This document shows positions 16,970 to 26,358 of a stretch of DNA of 64,000 bases, piece after piece. A program made the translations under genes and the position numbers. Numbering within the stretch: the stretch's first letter is position 1; each line of letters starts with the position of its first letter. This DNA is from Streptomyces akebiae (lineage in GTDB: Bacteria; Actinomycetota; Actinomycetes; Streptomycetales; Streptomycetaceae): positions 62,001 to 126,000 of the forward strand of contig NZ_CP080647.1 of the NCBI RefSeq assembly GCF_019599145.1. Reading direction: 5' to 3'. The notes beneath the pieces are model-generated. The model saw only the letters and a list, made by a program, of their open reading frames with translations. It was not told the DNA's origin and did no database searches.

Positions 16970-17563
16970 CTACCGCGTTGCCGGTGGTTCGGCGACTTCC
17001 GCCTGGGCCGGGCGCAGGAGTTGGCCGCCGACACGGTAGCCGGGGCGCAGGATCCTCGTGCACGTGGGCTGTTCGACCTGGTCGGAGTGGGTGCAGGTGA
17101 CGGCCTCGTACCATGCGGGGTCGAAGGGGTCGCCCGCTGTGCCGAAGCACTGCAGCCCCAGGGCGGCGAGTTCGCCTTCCAGTACCTCAGTGACGCGCTG
17201 GAAGCCGCCGGTGACCTCTCCTTGGTCGCGGGCCCGGTCGATGGCGTCGAGGACGGGAAGAAGGCCGGTGAGTATGTTGGCCACGGCAATCTCGCCGACC
17301 GTGCGGCGGTCTCGACCGACCCGCTTGCGGTAGTTGTCGAACTCGGATTTCAGGCGCTGCAGGTCCGCTGTGCGTTCCCTCAGTTGCGTGTGCAGGGCGT
17401 CGGTCCCGCCCGCGGCGGTATCGGCCGACCGGGCCAGGCCGACAGGCTCGACGTCGCCGTGGCGGCGGGGTTCCAGGCTGGTGCCCGGATCCCGCCCCCG
17501 GCTGTCGCGGATGATCGACAGCGAGTGCTCGCCGGGGCGGTGTGTATCGCTCGGGCGGGTCAT
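16970..17563 (-). CDS. grpE: GrpE-type nucleotide exchange factor
   Basis: 197 residues. A coiled-coil segment ([25 protein letters not shown]) leads into the GrpE core ([18 protein letters not shown]...FDPAWYEAV). It promotes ADP release from DnaK. Its ATG overlaps the dnaK stop by 4 bp. The N terminus is poorly conserved and charged. No dnaJ or hspR follows, unlike the usual Streptomyces heat-shock operon, so this is probably a second copy (grpE2-like). Confidence 0.88.
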   Translation of the reverse strand: MTRPSDTHRPGEHSLSIIRDSRGRDPGTSLEPRRHGDVEPVGLARSADTAAGGTDALHTQLRERTADLQRLKSEFDNYRKRVGRDRRTVGEIAVANILTGLLPVLDAIDRARDQGEVTGGFQRVTEVLEGELAALGLQCFGTAGDPFDPAWYEAVTCTHSDQVEQPTCTRILRPGYRVGGQLLRPAQAEVAEPPATR

Positions 17564-19452
17564 CCGGCGCCCTCCCGCCCCTTGTCGTCGTCGACGATCT
17601 CGGCGTCGACGACGTCCTCGTCCTGCCCGACGCCGCCTGCCTCGCCACTGGCCGCGCCGCCGGCGGCGGCCTGCCGGCCCTGACCCTGCTGCGCCTGGGC
17701 ATACATGGCGGTGCCGACCTTCTGAGCCGCCGCCATCACCTTCTCCGTCGCCTGGCGCAGGGCCGCCGTGTTGTCACTGTCGGCCGGCTGCTCCTTGAGG
17801 GTTTCCCTGAGCTCGGACAGCGCGGTCTCGACCTCTCCCTTCACGTCCCCAGGGATCCTGTCGGCGTTGTCGGTCAGCACCTTCTCCGTCTGGTAGACGA
17901 CCTGCTCGGCCTGGTTACGGACCTCGGTCGCCTCGCGTCGCCTACGGTCCTCCTCGGCGTGCTGCTCGGCCTCGCGCATCATGCGGTCGATGTCCTGCTT
18001 GGGCAGCGAGGAGCCACCGGTGACAGTCATCTTCTGCTCCCTGCCGGTGCCGAGGTCCTTCGCCGTGACGTGCATGATGCCGTTGGCGTCGATGTCGAAG
18101 GTGACCTCGATCTGCGGGACACCGCGCGGAGCCGGCGGCAGGCCGGTCAGCTCGAACATGCCGAGCCTCTTGTTGTAGGCCGCCATCTCGCGCTCGCCCT
18201 GGAAGACCTGGATCTGCACACTGGGCTGGTTGTCCTCGGCGGTGGTGAAGACCTCCGAGCGCTTGGTCGGAATCGTGGTGTTCCGCTCGATGAGCTTGGT
18301 CATGATGCCGCCCTTGGTCTCGATGCCCAGGGACAGCGGGGTGACGTCCAGGAGCAGGACATCCTTGACCTCGCCCTTGAGGACGCCGGCCTGCAGGGCG
18401 GCGCCGACCGCCACGACCTCGTCGGGGTTGACACCCTTGTGCGGGTCCTTGCCGGTCAGTTCCCGCACCAGATCGGTCACCGCCGGCATCCTCGTCGAGC
18501 CGCCGACCAGGATGACGTGGTCGATGTCGGAGACCTTGATCCCGGCGTCCTTGATCGCATTGTGGAACGGGCTCTTGCACCGGTCCAGCAGATCACTGGT
18601 GAGCTGCTGGAACTGGGCGCGGGTGAGCTTCTCGTCCAGGTGCAGCGGGCCCTGGGCGGAGGCGGTGATGTACGGCAGGTTGACCGTGGTCTCCGAGGAC
18701 GACGACAGCTCGATCTTCGCCCGCTCGGCGGCTTCCCGCAGCCGCTGGACGGCCATCTTGTCCTTGGTCAGGTCCACGCCGTAGTTGTTCTTGAACTGCT
18801 GGGCCAGGTGGTCGACGATCCGCTGGTCCCAGTCGTCGCCACCCAGGTGCGTGTCACCGTTCGTGGCCTTGACCTCCACCACGCCTTCGCCGATCTCCAG
18901 CAGTGACACATCGAATGTGCCGCCACCGAGGTCGAAGACGAGAATGGTCTGGTCGTTCTCCTTGTCCAGCCCGTACGCCAGGGCGGCGGCCGTGGGCTCG
19001 TTGACGATCCGCAGCACCCTCAGCCCGGCGATCTCCCCGGCTTCCTTGGTGGCGGTGCGCTGGGAGTCGTTGAAGTACGCCGGAACCGTGACGACCGCGT
19101 CCGTGACGTCCTCACCCAGGTACGCTCCCGCGTCCCGCTTGAGCTTCTGCAGCACACGGGCGGAGATCTCCTGTGCCGTGTACCGCTTGCCGTCGACGCT
19201 CCCCGAGTCCGGGAACCGCCACTGCGCGTCGCCCACGTGGCGCTTCACGGACCGTACGGTGCGCTCGATGTTGGTGACGGCCTGGCGCTTGGCCACCTCA
19301 CCGACCAGCACCTCGCCGCTCTTGGCGAAGGCCACCACCGACGGGGTCGTCCGAGCGCCTTCCGTGTTGGTGATGACCGTGGGCTCCCCGCCCTCCAGCA
19401 CGCTGACGACCGAGTTGGTGGTGCCGAGGTCGATTCCCACTGCACGTGTCAT
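17560..19452 (-). CDS. dnaK: Hsp70 chaperone DnaK (probable second paralogue)
   Basis: 630 residues. ATPase domain motifs: GIDLGTTNS at residues 6-14, [13 protein letters not shown] and [11 protein letters not shown]. The substrate domain has [14 protein letters not shown] and a helical lid, then a Gly/Ala-rich tail ending in acidic [15 protein letters not shown] precedes the ATG. It is transcribed with grpE only. The upstream region shows no HspR-type HAIR repeat (CTTGAGT-N7-ACTCAAG), so regulation differs from the canonical operon. Confidence 0.95.
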   Translation of the reverse strand: MTRAVGIDLGTTNSVVSVLEGGEPTVITNTEGARTTPSVVAFAKSGEVLVGEVAKRQAVTNIERTVRSVKRHVGDAQWRFPDSGSVDGKRYTAQEISARVLQKLKRDAGAYLGEDVTDAVVTVPAYFNDSQRTATKEAGEIAGLRVLRIVNEPTAAALAYGLDKENDQTILVFDLGGGTFDVSLLEIGEGVVEVKATNGDTHLGGDDWDQRIVDHLAQQFKNNYGVDLTKDKMAVQRLREAAERAKIELSSSSETTVNLPYITASAQGPLHLDEKLTRAQFQQLTSDLLDRCKSPFHNAIKDAGIKVSDIDHVILVGGSTRMPAVTDLVRELTGKDPHKGVNPDEVVAVGAALQAGVLKGEVKDVLLLDVTPLSLGIETKGGIMTKLIERNTTIPTKRSEVFTTAEDNQPSVQIQVFQGEREMAAYNKRLGMFELTGLPPAPRGVPQIEVTFDIDANGIMHVTAKDLGTGREQKMTVTGGSSLPKQDIDRMMREAEQHAEEDRRRREATEVRNQAEQVVYQTEKVLTDNADRIPGDVKGEVETALSELRETLKEQPADSDNTAALRQATEKVMAAAQKVGTAMYAQAQQGQGRQAAAGGAASGEAGGVGQDEDVVDAEIVDDDKGREGAG

Positions 19453-19840
19453 TGGTCCTCTCCTTCATCTGCACGCGGACGCCGACTGTCCGAGGCGCTG
19501 CAACCTGCACAGGTGAGCCTTTGACCACTTGCCGCCATATTCCAGTTTTCACCCTATTTGAACACTTTCGCGTCGGGCGGAATGCAGTCGCCCGCGAGCG
19601 TGCAGTCCCACCACCCCCAGGGGGAGGATCATGGCTCCCGCCGTGACCCTCAGTCGGGTTTCGTCCGCATAAAGCTTCATATCCAAGGCCCGTGCGAGGA
19701 CCGGAAGGGCGACAGGGACGACGAGAGTTCACCCATGTCCGCCGCGACGCCGGCGCCGGCGATCTCGCCGCCATGGCCAAGGCCGTCAAGGCCGCCGAAG
19801 CCATGGCACCCACGCGACCCCACCCAGCCAGGGCACGAGA

Positions 19841-19879
19841 ACGGGTGGCAGCCCGGACGCGAGGTCGGCTGCCACCCGT
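19841..19879. terminator. 12-bp perfect hairpin
   Basis: ACGGGTGGCAGC (19841-19852) pairs with GCTGCCACCCGT (19868-19879). It lies downstream of the minus-strand START-fold gene and upstream of dnaK, and probably ends the former. The rest of 19453-20074 shows only scrambled frames. Confidence 0.6.
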
Positions 19880-20074
19880 CGGGTCGGGCTTGAGCAGGTC
19901 GTACGCAGTGGCCGCCCGCCCGGTCCAGTGGGACGGGGGGGCGGCCAGGTGGGCATCGCCATGGGACCGTGGTCGCAGGTCTACGCCTCCGACCCGCCCC
20001 CCGGCAACGGGACACCTGGCCTGTGGCGTGGCCCGACGCGTAGGGAGCCGGCCGCGCGGGAGCCGGACAGGGCG

Positions 20075-20536
20075 TTACCCTTCGGGCGTGATCCGTCCAC
20101 GCCAGGCTCCGGACTCACCGCCGCGGCTCTCGATGTACTCCTTGAACCGCTGCATGTCGCCCTTCACACGCCGATCGATCATTCCGAGCATGTCGCCGGC
20201 CTTCTCCGCAGCGCCGGAGGGCTCGATGTCCATGACAAGTTCCACCCGAGTGTGCGTGTCGTCCAGGCTCTGGAAGCGCACCGTGCCCTTCTGCCTCGTG
20301 TCACCGGTAGTGGTGCGCCACGTGATGCGCTCGTCGGGGAGCTGGTCGACGATCTCGGTGTCGAATTCGCGCTTCTTCCCACCGATCTTGGTCGTCCAGT
20401 GGTTGTGACGCTCGTCAAGCTGCCTGACTTCCTCGACTCCTTCCATGAACTGCGGGAACTGCTCGAACTGGGTCCATTGGTTGTAGGCGGTGCTGACCGG
20501 GACCTCGACCTCCACCGCTTCCTTGACCGTGCTCAT
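20075..20536 (-). CDS. SRPBCC/START-fold protein (polyketide cyclase/dehydrase-like)
   Basis: 153 residues from the ATG at 20536, which has GGAGG at ideal spacing; an open extension further upstream is unsupported. Motifs of the SRPBCC ligand-binding fold are clear: VEVEVPVSTAYNQWTQFEQF near the start, ITWRTT in the middle and a long C-terminal helix (GDMLGMIDRRVKGDMQRFKEYI). These proteins bind hydrophobic ligands. In Streptomyces, this type often accompanies stress genes; its ligand here is unknown. Confidence 0.85.
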   Translation of the reverse strand: MSTVKEAVEVEVPVSTAYNQWTQFEQFPQFMEGVEEVRQLDERHNHWTTKIGGKKREFDTEIVDQLPDERITWRTTTGDTRQKGTVRFQSLDDTHTRVELVMDIEPSGAAEKAGDMLGMIDRRVKGDMQRFKEYIESRGGESGAWRGRITPEG

Positions 20537-20807
20537 GTGAGCCTCCGTGTCTGCATGTCGGCGGGCACCCACGTCAGCCGACTTCCTCTGTGCCCGGAGT
20601 TCACCGGTTGATACCAGGGCGAAGTACCCAAACTCCCTGCAGTTAACCGATACGTCTGCCGCGCGTGAAGGGTTCACGCCGCGGGCCCGGGTTGCCAGAC
20701 ACAGGGCGCTGACCTGCGGTTTCCAGCTACGATGCCGCGCACAAAGCAATGCCGGGGCCCTTACCCCGCCTGATCTCACTACAGCGCCGAGGCACGCCCA
20801 CGCTCAC

Positions 20808-20845
20808 CGGCGGCCCCGGCCGGTGTCACCCGGCCGGGGCCGCCG
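20808..20845. terminator. 16-bp perfect GC-rich hairpin terminator
   Basis: Arms 20808-20823 and 20830-20845 pair perfectly around TGTCAC, 5 bp past the stop of the beta-helix gene. It ends the ten-gene glycan operon. The remaining 20537-20807 holds no gene. Confidence 0.85.
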
Positions 20846-20849
20846 TCGA

Positions 20850-23234
20850 TCACTGCTCGGTCAGAGTGACCTCGTCGCAGTAGCCGTCGCCGGTTCCGGA
20901 GACGAGGTGGCAGTAGATGCGAGCGGTGGTCACACCTGCCCCTGTCGTGAAGGTCGTCGACTGCTTCGAGTAGGTGCTCGACGTGGTCGAGGCACTCGTG
21001 ACGGCGGAGCCGTTGTAGAGCTTGGCCTCCAGTGCTGTCGTGGTGCCGGCGGTCTGACTCGCGATCGCGCCGCTCAGCCGGTAGGTGGTGTTCGGCTTGA
21101 GCGTGTAGACGAGTTGCCACAGGGCGCCACCGCTCAGCGACGAGTTCGTCAGTCCGGCGGCGTTGCCGTTGGACGACGTGCCCGTGAGCGAGAAGTCACC
21201 GTTGCGCCAGGGCACGGTGTGGCCGGACTCGAAGTTGCCGTTGATCACGTGGTTCTTCACGGGGGTGACGGCGAGGTCGTCGCAGTAGCCGTTTCCGCTG
21301 CCCGAGCTCTTGTAGCAGTAAAGGCGCACGGTGCCGTTCGCCGCGCCGGTGGTGAAGTCGGCGGAGACGAACGTCCACGCGGTGCCGCTGGCGCTCGCCA
21401 CCGTTTCCAGGCCACCGGTGTTCTTGACGCCGATGTTCATGACCTCACCCGCAACAGCGGACTTCACCCAGCCGGAGACGCGGTACGTCGTCCGGGGCGC
21501 GACGGGGACGTAGTTCTCCACGGAGGCGGGCGACGGGCCGACCCGGACCGCGTAAGTTCCGCCGTGGGCGCCCGAGTTCACCACCGAGGCGGAGTTCCAC
21601 GCGCTCCACGCCGTGAGCGATCCCTTCTCGAAGCCGAGGTTCTCGTCCGCGAGGCAGGTCGCGTCGGACGGCGTGCTGAACTGGTCGGCGCCGATGTCGG
21701 GTGCGCAGACCGCGGGAACGGGTGATCCCCAGTAGTCCTTGCCGCCGTTGTCGGGCATGACGACCCCCGCGCCGATGGCCGGGGACGACGCGGTCAGCTG
21801 GTAGCCGTCGACGGAGTCGATGCCCGTGCCTCCGCTGCCGGGCGAGACCAGCAGGGGATCCGCGGTGATGTTCCCGTTGCCGGTCGGCTCACTCGCCGGG
21901 TGGTTGCCGTAGAAGAGGTTGTTCCGCCAGGAGAAGTTCGAGGCCGGCTGACCGCTGGTGTAGACGTAGCCGCCGCTGCCCAGGTTGTAGATGAGGTTGT
22001 TGGCGAGCGTCAGGTCGTTCCAGGCGCCGGAGACCTCGAAGATGTTCGCGGTGGAGCCGGAGGGGACGTAGATGGTGTTGTTGTAGAACGTGGAGTCCTG
22101 GGAGCCGAGCATGTTGACGACGCGGAGACGGTCGTCCTCGCTGACGTTGTAGCGGACCACCGCGTTGCTGCTGAGGCGTGACCCTCCGCCGCAGCCGCAG
22201 AAGAGGATGAACCCTCCCTCGTTGTCGTGGCTGTAGTTGTACTGGACGATCGTGCCGTCCTGCCCGTAGTCGACGTCGAAGCCCTGGCCGTCGGGGTTTC
22301 CGGCGTTCTTCTTGGTGCCGTACGCCTCGTTGTACTGGATGACGGTGCCGTCGGAGTCCCAGGCCCAGATGCCGGCGTTCGCCGCGTTGGGGGCCTTGGC
22401 CGCGTTGTAGACGACGTTGTGCTCGATGAGGGCGTCCTTCGACATCTGCACGACGATGCCGTCGCCGTCGGTGTCATGGACGGTGTTGTTCCTGACGACG
22501 ACACCCGTCCAGGGGGTCCAGGCGGGGTTGTTGCATCCGATGGACGGCCGGCACAGCCATGTGCTGGACATGTTGATGCCGCTGCGGGCGATGTTCGCGA
22601 CGGTGTTGCCGTCGATGACGACGTCGTTGAAGGAGCTGGGCGTCGTGGTGCCGAGAACGGCGAAGAGGATGCCGGCGCTTCCGTCGACCTCCTTGGAGTT
22701 GTTTCCGTTCACGTCGTGGATGTCGAGGTTGCTGATCTTGTAGTGGTTGCCGGTCCCGTAGTTCTCCAGCACCACGTAGACACCGCGCCGCGCGTTCGCG
22801 CCCTTCACGGCACCGGTGTTGGTCACCTCCAGGTTGGAGATCTCCCAGTACTCCTGGTTGTGCAGGTAGATCGCGTCCGTGCCGCCGCCTCCGGCGATGA
22901 TCGGCAGGGCGCCCGTGCCGTAGGCGTCTATGGAGATCGATCCGCCTGCCGCGCTGCCCGAGCCCAGCGGGTGCAGGGTGCCGGTGCAGGTCGTCCCTCT
23001 CTTCAGCAGCAACTGGTCCCCCGGCGCGAAGGTCTTCGCGTTCGGGCCGGCCAGCGAGTTCCACGGCGAGCCGGAGGTGCCGGTCCCGTTGGCCGCCGCC
23101 GAGCAGTCCACGTAGTAGGAGGTGCCCGCCGCGTGGGCCTGGACGGCCGGCGTGAGCACGACCGCGGCGCAGGCGAGCAGCATGGTGACGACCAGGCCTG
23201 CGATGAAGCGTCTTATGTCGGTGACATGTCTCAT
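20850..23234 (-). CDS. Secreted right-handed beta-helix protein with two C-terminal carbohydrate-binding-like modules
   Basis: 794 residues from the ATG at 23234 (GGGGAGAGG upstream); the frame is open further but the signal peptide (MRHVTDIRRF, hydrophobic core, AHA-A) fixes this start. Residues about 40-480 form a parallel beta-helix with repeated V.(N/D)NT and I.YN motifs as in pectate-lyase/chondroitinase-like enzymes. Two related jelly-roll modules follow (about 505-650 and 655-794, each ending GxGYCDDL or GDGYCDEV). It probably acts outside the cell on plant polysaccharide. The exact enzyme class is not determinable. Last gene of the operon. Confidence 0.85.
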   Translation of the reverse strand: MRHVTDIRRFIAGLVVTMLLACAAVVLTPAVQAHAAGTSYYVDCSAAANGTGTSGSPWNSLAGPNAKTFAPGDQLLLKRGTTCTGTLHPLGSGSAAGGSISIDAYGTGALPIIAGGGGTDAIYLHNQEYWEISNLEVTNTGAVKGANARRGVYVVLENYGTGNHYKISNLDIHDVNGNNSKEVDGSAGILFAVLGTTTPSSFNDVVIDGNTVANIARSGINMSSTWLCRPSIGCNNPAWTPWTGVVVRNNTVHDTDGDGIVVQMSKDALIEHNVVYNAAKAPNAANAGIWAWDSDGTVIQYNEAYGTKKNAGNPDGQGFDVDYGQDGTIVQYNYSHDNEGGFILFCGCGGGSRLSSNAVVRYNVSEDDRLRVVNMLGSQDSTFYNNTIYVPSGSTANIFEVSGAWNDLTLANNLIYNLGSGGYVYTSGQPASNFSWRNNLFYGNHPASEPTGNGNITADPLLVSPGSGGTGIDSVDGYQLTASSPAIGAGVVMPDNGGKDYWGSPVPAVCAPDIGADQFSTPSDATCLADENLGFEKGSLTAWSAWNSASVVNSGAHGGTYAVRVGPSPASVENYVPVAPRTTYRVSGWVKSAVAGEVMNIGVKNTGGLETVASASGTAWTFVSADFTTGAANGTVRLYCYKSSGSGNGYCDDLAVTPVKNHVINGNFESGHTVPWRNGDFSLTGTSSNGNAAGLTNSSLSGGALWQLVYTLKPNTTYRLSGAIASQTAGTTTALEAKLYNGSAVTSASTTSSTYSKQSTTFTTGAGVTTARIYCHLVSGTGDGYCDEVTLTEQ

Positions 23235-23809
23235 GGTGCCTCTCCCCGTACAACATTGTCGGGTTGGGTGGTTGGGCTCGCCGTGCTCTTGCGGAGCGCG
23301 GCGACGATCGCCTGCGTCGGAGCGGGCTGGTTCGCCCAATCGGCGGCCACGTGTCCGTCGGCGCCGATCAGGAGTGTGTGGAGCTGTCCGTCCATGGACA
23401 GCCGGGTGCCGGCGGAGGCCGAGTCCGCGGCGACCACGAGTGCGGGCGGGATGGACCAGTTCGCCGCGAAGTTCTTCAGCGCGCCGTCGGTCGTGCGACC
23501 GTCGGAGTCGGTGATGAGGACGCGGACGTCGGGGTACTGCAGCGCCACGCTCTTGAGCGACGGGATCTGGCTCCGCGCGTGCGCTGCTCCGACGTCTCCC
23601 CGGTCGTCGACGGGGAGGGCCGATATGAGGGTCGGCCCGGAGACGGCGATCCGGTTCCCGTCGAGCAGGGTCACCCCGGAGCCGGCCGGTCGTTCTTCGG
23701 CCTGGCAGGCGGTGACGAGCAGGAGCGCGGGGACGAGCAGGAGCACGCCGACGAACGGGATCCTTCCCGCGCGACGGGCTCCTTTCGTCGCTTGCCGGAC
23801 CCCGGTCAC
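23231..23809 (-). CDS. Thioredoxin-fold-like lipoprotein inside the glycan operon
   Basis: 192 residues with an N-terminal lipoprotein signal: basic MTGVRQATKGARR, hydrophobic stretch and lipobox VTAC with lipidated Cys35. The rest reads like a TlpA/peroxiredoxin-type fold (YPDVRVLITDSDG, ANWSIPPALVVAADS, LHTLLIGADGHVAADW) but has no CxxC. GTG start overlaps the GH43 stop by 4 bp and its own stop overlaps the next ATG by 4 bp, so it is firmly part of the operon. A redox or scaffold role for secreted enzymes is conjecture. Confidence 0.75.
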   Translation of the reverse strand: MTGVRQATKGARRAGRIPFVGVLLLVPALLLVTACQAEERPAGSGVTLLDGNRIAVSGPTLISALPVDDRGDVGAAHARSQIPSLKSVALQYPDVRVLITDSDGRTTDGALKNFAANWSIPPALVVAADSASAGTRLSMDGQLHTLLIGADGHVAADWANQPAPTQAIVAALRKSTASPTTQPDNVVRGEAP

Positions 23810-24759
23810 CGGACCGGCCCTTCGAGAGGAAGGATGGGTGCCTCAAGGGCTTCGTCGCGGTCGCAGACGAGAGTGTCTCCGCTCACCCGCAGGCGGGCGA
23901 CCTGGATCGAGCTCCGGCGGTCGTTGTCGTCGCTGCCGTGTACGGCACCGTCGTCGGACCGCCCCGGGTGCGTGAAATAGAAGACGTAGGCGCCGAGTTC
24001 GCTGGTGACGACGTCGGCGTGGTAGCCGTATCCCCCGTCGTCCGGGCCCTGGCCTGATCGGTCGAGGACGAGTCCTCGCGGTTCCCATGTCTCCAGGTCC
24101 CGGGAGTGAAGAACCCGCTGTCCATGCCATTCGTCGACGAGCATCCAGTAACTGCCGCCGAGCTCGAAGACGTTCGGGCCCTCGTGCTTCGAACACTCGA
24201 CGGCGGGCCCCCGGACGGTCCACCGTGCCAGATCGTCGCTGTCCGCCGCGTAGGTGTGCGCGTGATCGGCCTCGTCCTTGTACCACATGCGGTAGCCGCC
24301 TGTGGGGAGCCGCAGGACGCAGGCGTCGATCACCCTGTCGGACGAGAGCGGCAAGGTGGAACGGTAGGTCCACGAGAAGAGGTCGTGGCTCGTGTAGTGA
24401 CGGATCACGCGCGCATGGCCCGCCCACTGGGTCGGAACACCGCGGATCACGCTGACGAACATGTGGTACTCGGATCCGTCGTCGACGATCTCGGGCGCCC
24501 AGTAGGTGTGGCGCCCCGGCTCGATGTCGAGCCCCTCGGCGGTTCCCCGGTACAGCCAGCTGGCACCGCCGTCCGCGGAGGACGCGATCCCGAGGTCGGT
24601 CCCGTGGACCCAGCTCACGTCGTTCATCGGTGGCGCGTCGGCGCGGCGGCTCGTGTAGAACATCCACCACTCGCCGGCGTGCCGGTTGAAGATGATGGTG
24701 GGGTCGGTCGCGCCGTCGTGCACGGGGTCGCGGAACAGGGGGCGGTCAATGGCTGTCAT
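23806..24759 (-). CDS. GH43-like five-bladed beta-propeller glycoside hydrolase
   Basis: 317 residues; beta-propeller motifs DPTII near residue 19, WAPEIV, IDACVLRL and an EGPNVFE block are in the order expected for the catalytic Asp-Asp-Glu set of clan GH-F (GH43/GH117-type). No signal peptide, so it acts on imported oligosaccharides. GGGAAG precedes the ATG. It is between the GH51 enzyme and the lipoprotein. Arabinan or arabinoxylan side-chain cleavage is the likely activity. Confidence 0.8.
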   Translation of the reverse strand: MTAIDRPLFRDPVHDGATDPTIIFNRHAGEWWMFYTSRRADAPPMNDVSWVHGTDLGIASSADGGASWLYRGTAEGLDIEPGRHTYWAPEIVDDGSEYHMFVSVIRGVPTQWAGHARVIRHYTSHDLFSWTYRSTLPLSSDRVIDACVLRLPTGGYRMWYKDEADHAHTYAADSDDLARWTVRGPAVECSKHEGPNVFELGGSYWMLVDEWHGQRVLHSRDLETWEPRGLVLDRSGQGPDDGGYGYHADVVTSELGAYVFYFTHPGRSDDGAVHGSDDNDRRSSIQVARLRVSGDTLVCDRDEALEAPILPLEGPVR

Positions 24760-24770
24760 CGGTGCTTCCC

Positions 24771-26300
24771 TCAGTCCTGACGGCTCGTCAGGCGGATCAT
24801 GTTCCAGGACAGCGGTTCGAGTTCGGCGTGGAGGACGCCGTCGCTGACGGTGGTGCCGGTGGCGCTGTGCGGGGTGACGCGGTCGGGCCTGTCCGCGGTG
24901 TTGGTGGCCTCCGGGTCGCTGTCCGCCAGGACCAGGTGCTCCGCGAGGGTGTGGGCGCCGAGGCCGCGCAGGTCGATCGTCAGCGGCAGGGCCCGCGTCT
25001 GGCCTCGGTTGACGGCGAAGACGGTGACGGCGCCCGTCTCCTCGTCCGTGACCGCGGTGGCGTGCAGCAGCGGTACGTCACCGAAGCGGGCGGTCGGGTA
25101 CGTCGGGCTGTCCACCTCGACGCGCAGCACCCGGCCGCGCCCGTACGCCGACGCCTGGGCGAAGGGGTAGAAGGTGGTCTGCCGCCACGCCGGGCCGCCC
25201 GGCTCGGTCATGATCGGCGCGATGACGTTGACGAGCTGCGCGAGGGACGCCGCGGTGACCCGGTCGGCGTGCCGCAGCAGGGCGATGAGCAGCGAGCCGA
25301 AGACCACGGCGTCGGTGACGGAGTACACGTCCTCCAGCAGCCGCGGGGCCACCTGCCAGTCCTCGACCTGGTGCGGGTTCGGTCGCTTCTGGTACCAGAC
25401 GTTCCACTCGTCGCAGGAGAGGTTGATCCGCTTCTTCGACTTCAGGCGCGCGCCCACGTGGTCGCAGGTGGCGACGACCGCCTCGATGAAGTGCTCCAGG
25501 TCGACGGCGGAAGCCAGGAACGAGTCGCGGTCCCCGTCGATCTCCTCGTAGTAGGCGTGCAGCGAGATGTGGTCGACCAGGTCGTACGTGGCCTCCAGGA
25601 CCGTCGCCTCCCACGCGGCGAAGGTCTCGATGCCGGAGCCGGAACTGCCGCAGGCGACCAGCTCCAGATCGGGTTCGATCATCCGCATCGCGCGGGCGGT
25701 CTCGGCGGCGAGCCGGCCGTACTCCTCGGCCGTCTTGTGGCCGATCTGCCAGGGGCCGTCCATCTCGTTGCCCAGGCACCACATCTTGATGCCGTACGGC
25801 TCCTTGTCACCGTGGGCGACACGGCGGTCGGACAGCTCCGTGCCGTCCGGGTGGTTGGCGTACTCCAGCAGACGCAGGGCGTCCTCCACGCCGCGGGTGC
25901 CGAGGTTGACGGCCATCATCGGCTCGATGCCGGTCTTGGCGCAGAAGTCCATGAACTCGCGGAGGCCGAACTCGTTGGTCTCGGTGGTCCGCCAGGCGAG
26001 GTCGAGTCGGGTCGGCCGCTCCTCGCGCGGGCCCACGCTGTCCTCCCAGCGGTAGCCGGAGACGAAGTTGCCGCCCGGGTAGCGGACGGTGGTGACACCG
26101 AGTTCGCGGACCAGCTCCAGCACGTCCTGGCGCAGGCCGTCCGCGTCGGCGGCGGGGTGACCGGGCTCGTAGACGCCGGTGTAGACGCAGCGGCCCAGGT
26201 GCTCGACGAACGATCCGTACACACGTGGGTGGACGTCGCCGATCGCGAAGGCGGGATCGAGAGTGAAGCGGGCGGCGGGTGTGGTGCCGGACTCGGACAT
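24771..26300 (-). CDS. abfA: GH51 alpha-L-arabinofuranosidase
   Basis: 509 residues, the normal length. The acid/base Glu179 sits in GNEMDGPWQIG and the nucleophile Glu298 in CDEWNVWY, after VRYPGGNFVSGY; together these are diagnostic of GH51. No signal peptide, so it is cytoplasmic and releases L-arabinose from imported oligosaccharides. AAAGG precedes the ATG. It is in the operon driven from the sugar-binding protein gene. Confidence 0.95.
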   Translation of the reverse strand: MSESGTTPAARFTLDPAFAIGDVHPRVYGSFVEHLGRCVYTGVYEPGHPAADADGLRQDVLELVRELGVTTVRYPGGNFVSGYRWEDSVGPREERPTRLDLAWRTTETNEFGLREFMDFCAKTGIEPMMAVNLGTRGVEDALRLLEYANHPDGTELSDRRVAHGDKEPYGIKMWCLGNEMDGPWQIGHKTAEEYGRLAAETARAMRMIEPDLELVACGSSGSGIETFAAWEATVLEATYDLVDHISLHAYYEEIDGDRDSFLASAVDLEHFIEAVVATCDHVGARLKSKKRINLSCDEWNVWYQKRPNPHQVEDWQVAPRLLEDVYSVTDAVVFGSLLIALLRHADRVTAASLAQLVNVIAPIMTEPGGPAWRQTTFYPFAQASAYGRGRVLRVEVDSPTYPTARFGDVPLLHATAVTDEETGAVTVFAVNRGQTRALPLTIDLRGLGAHTLAEHLVLADSDPEATNTADRPDRVTPHSATGTTVSDGVLHAELEPLSWNMIRLTSRQD

Positions 26301-26358
26301 GACTGCCTTTCGGGTGTGACAGGGAGGGAGTGCGGGAGGGGGCTGCAGGAGAGGGAGA

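Noticed and set aside
17542..18906. Long open frame antisense to dnaK
   Set aside because: It mirrors the codon bias of dnaK, has no recognisable domain, and dnaK itself is unambiguous.
23235..23846. N-terminal extension of the beta-helix protein
   Set aside because: The extension lies over the lipoprotein gene in another frame, is Arg/Pro-rich nonsense, and a clear signal peptide plus ribosome site fixes the start at 23234.
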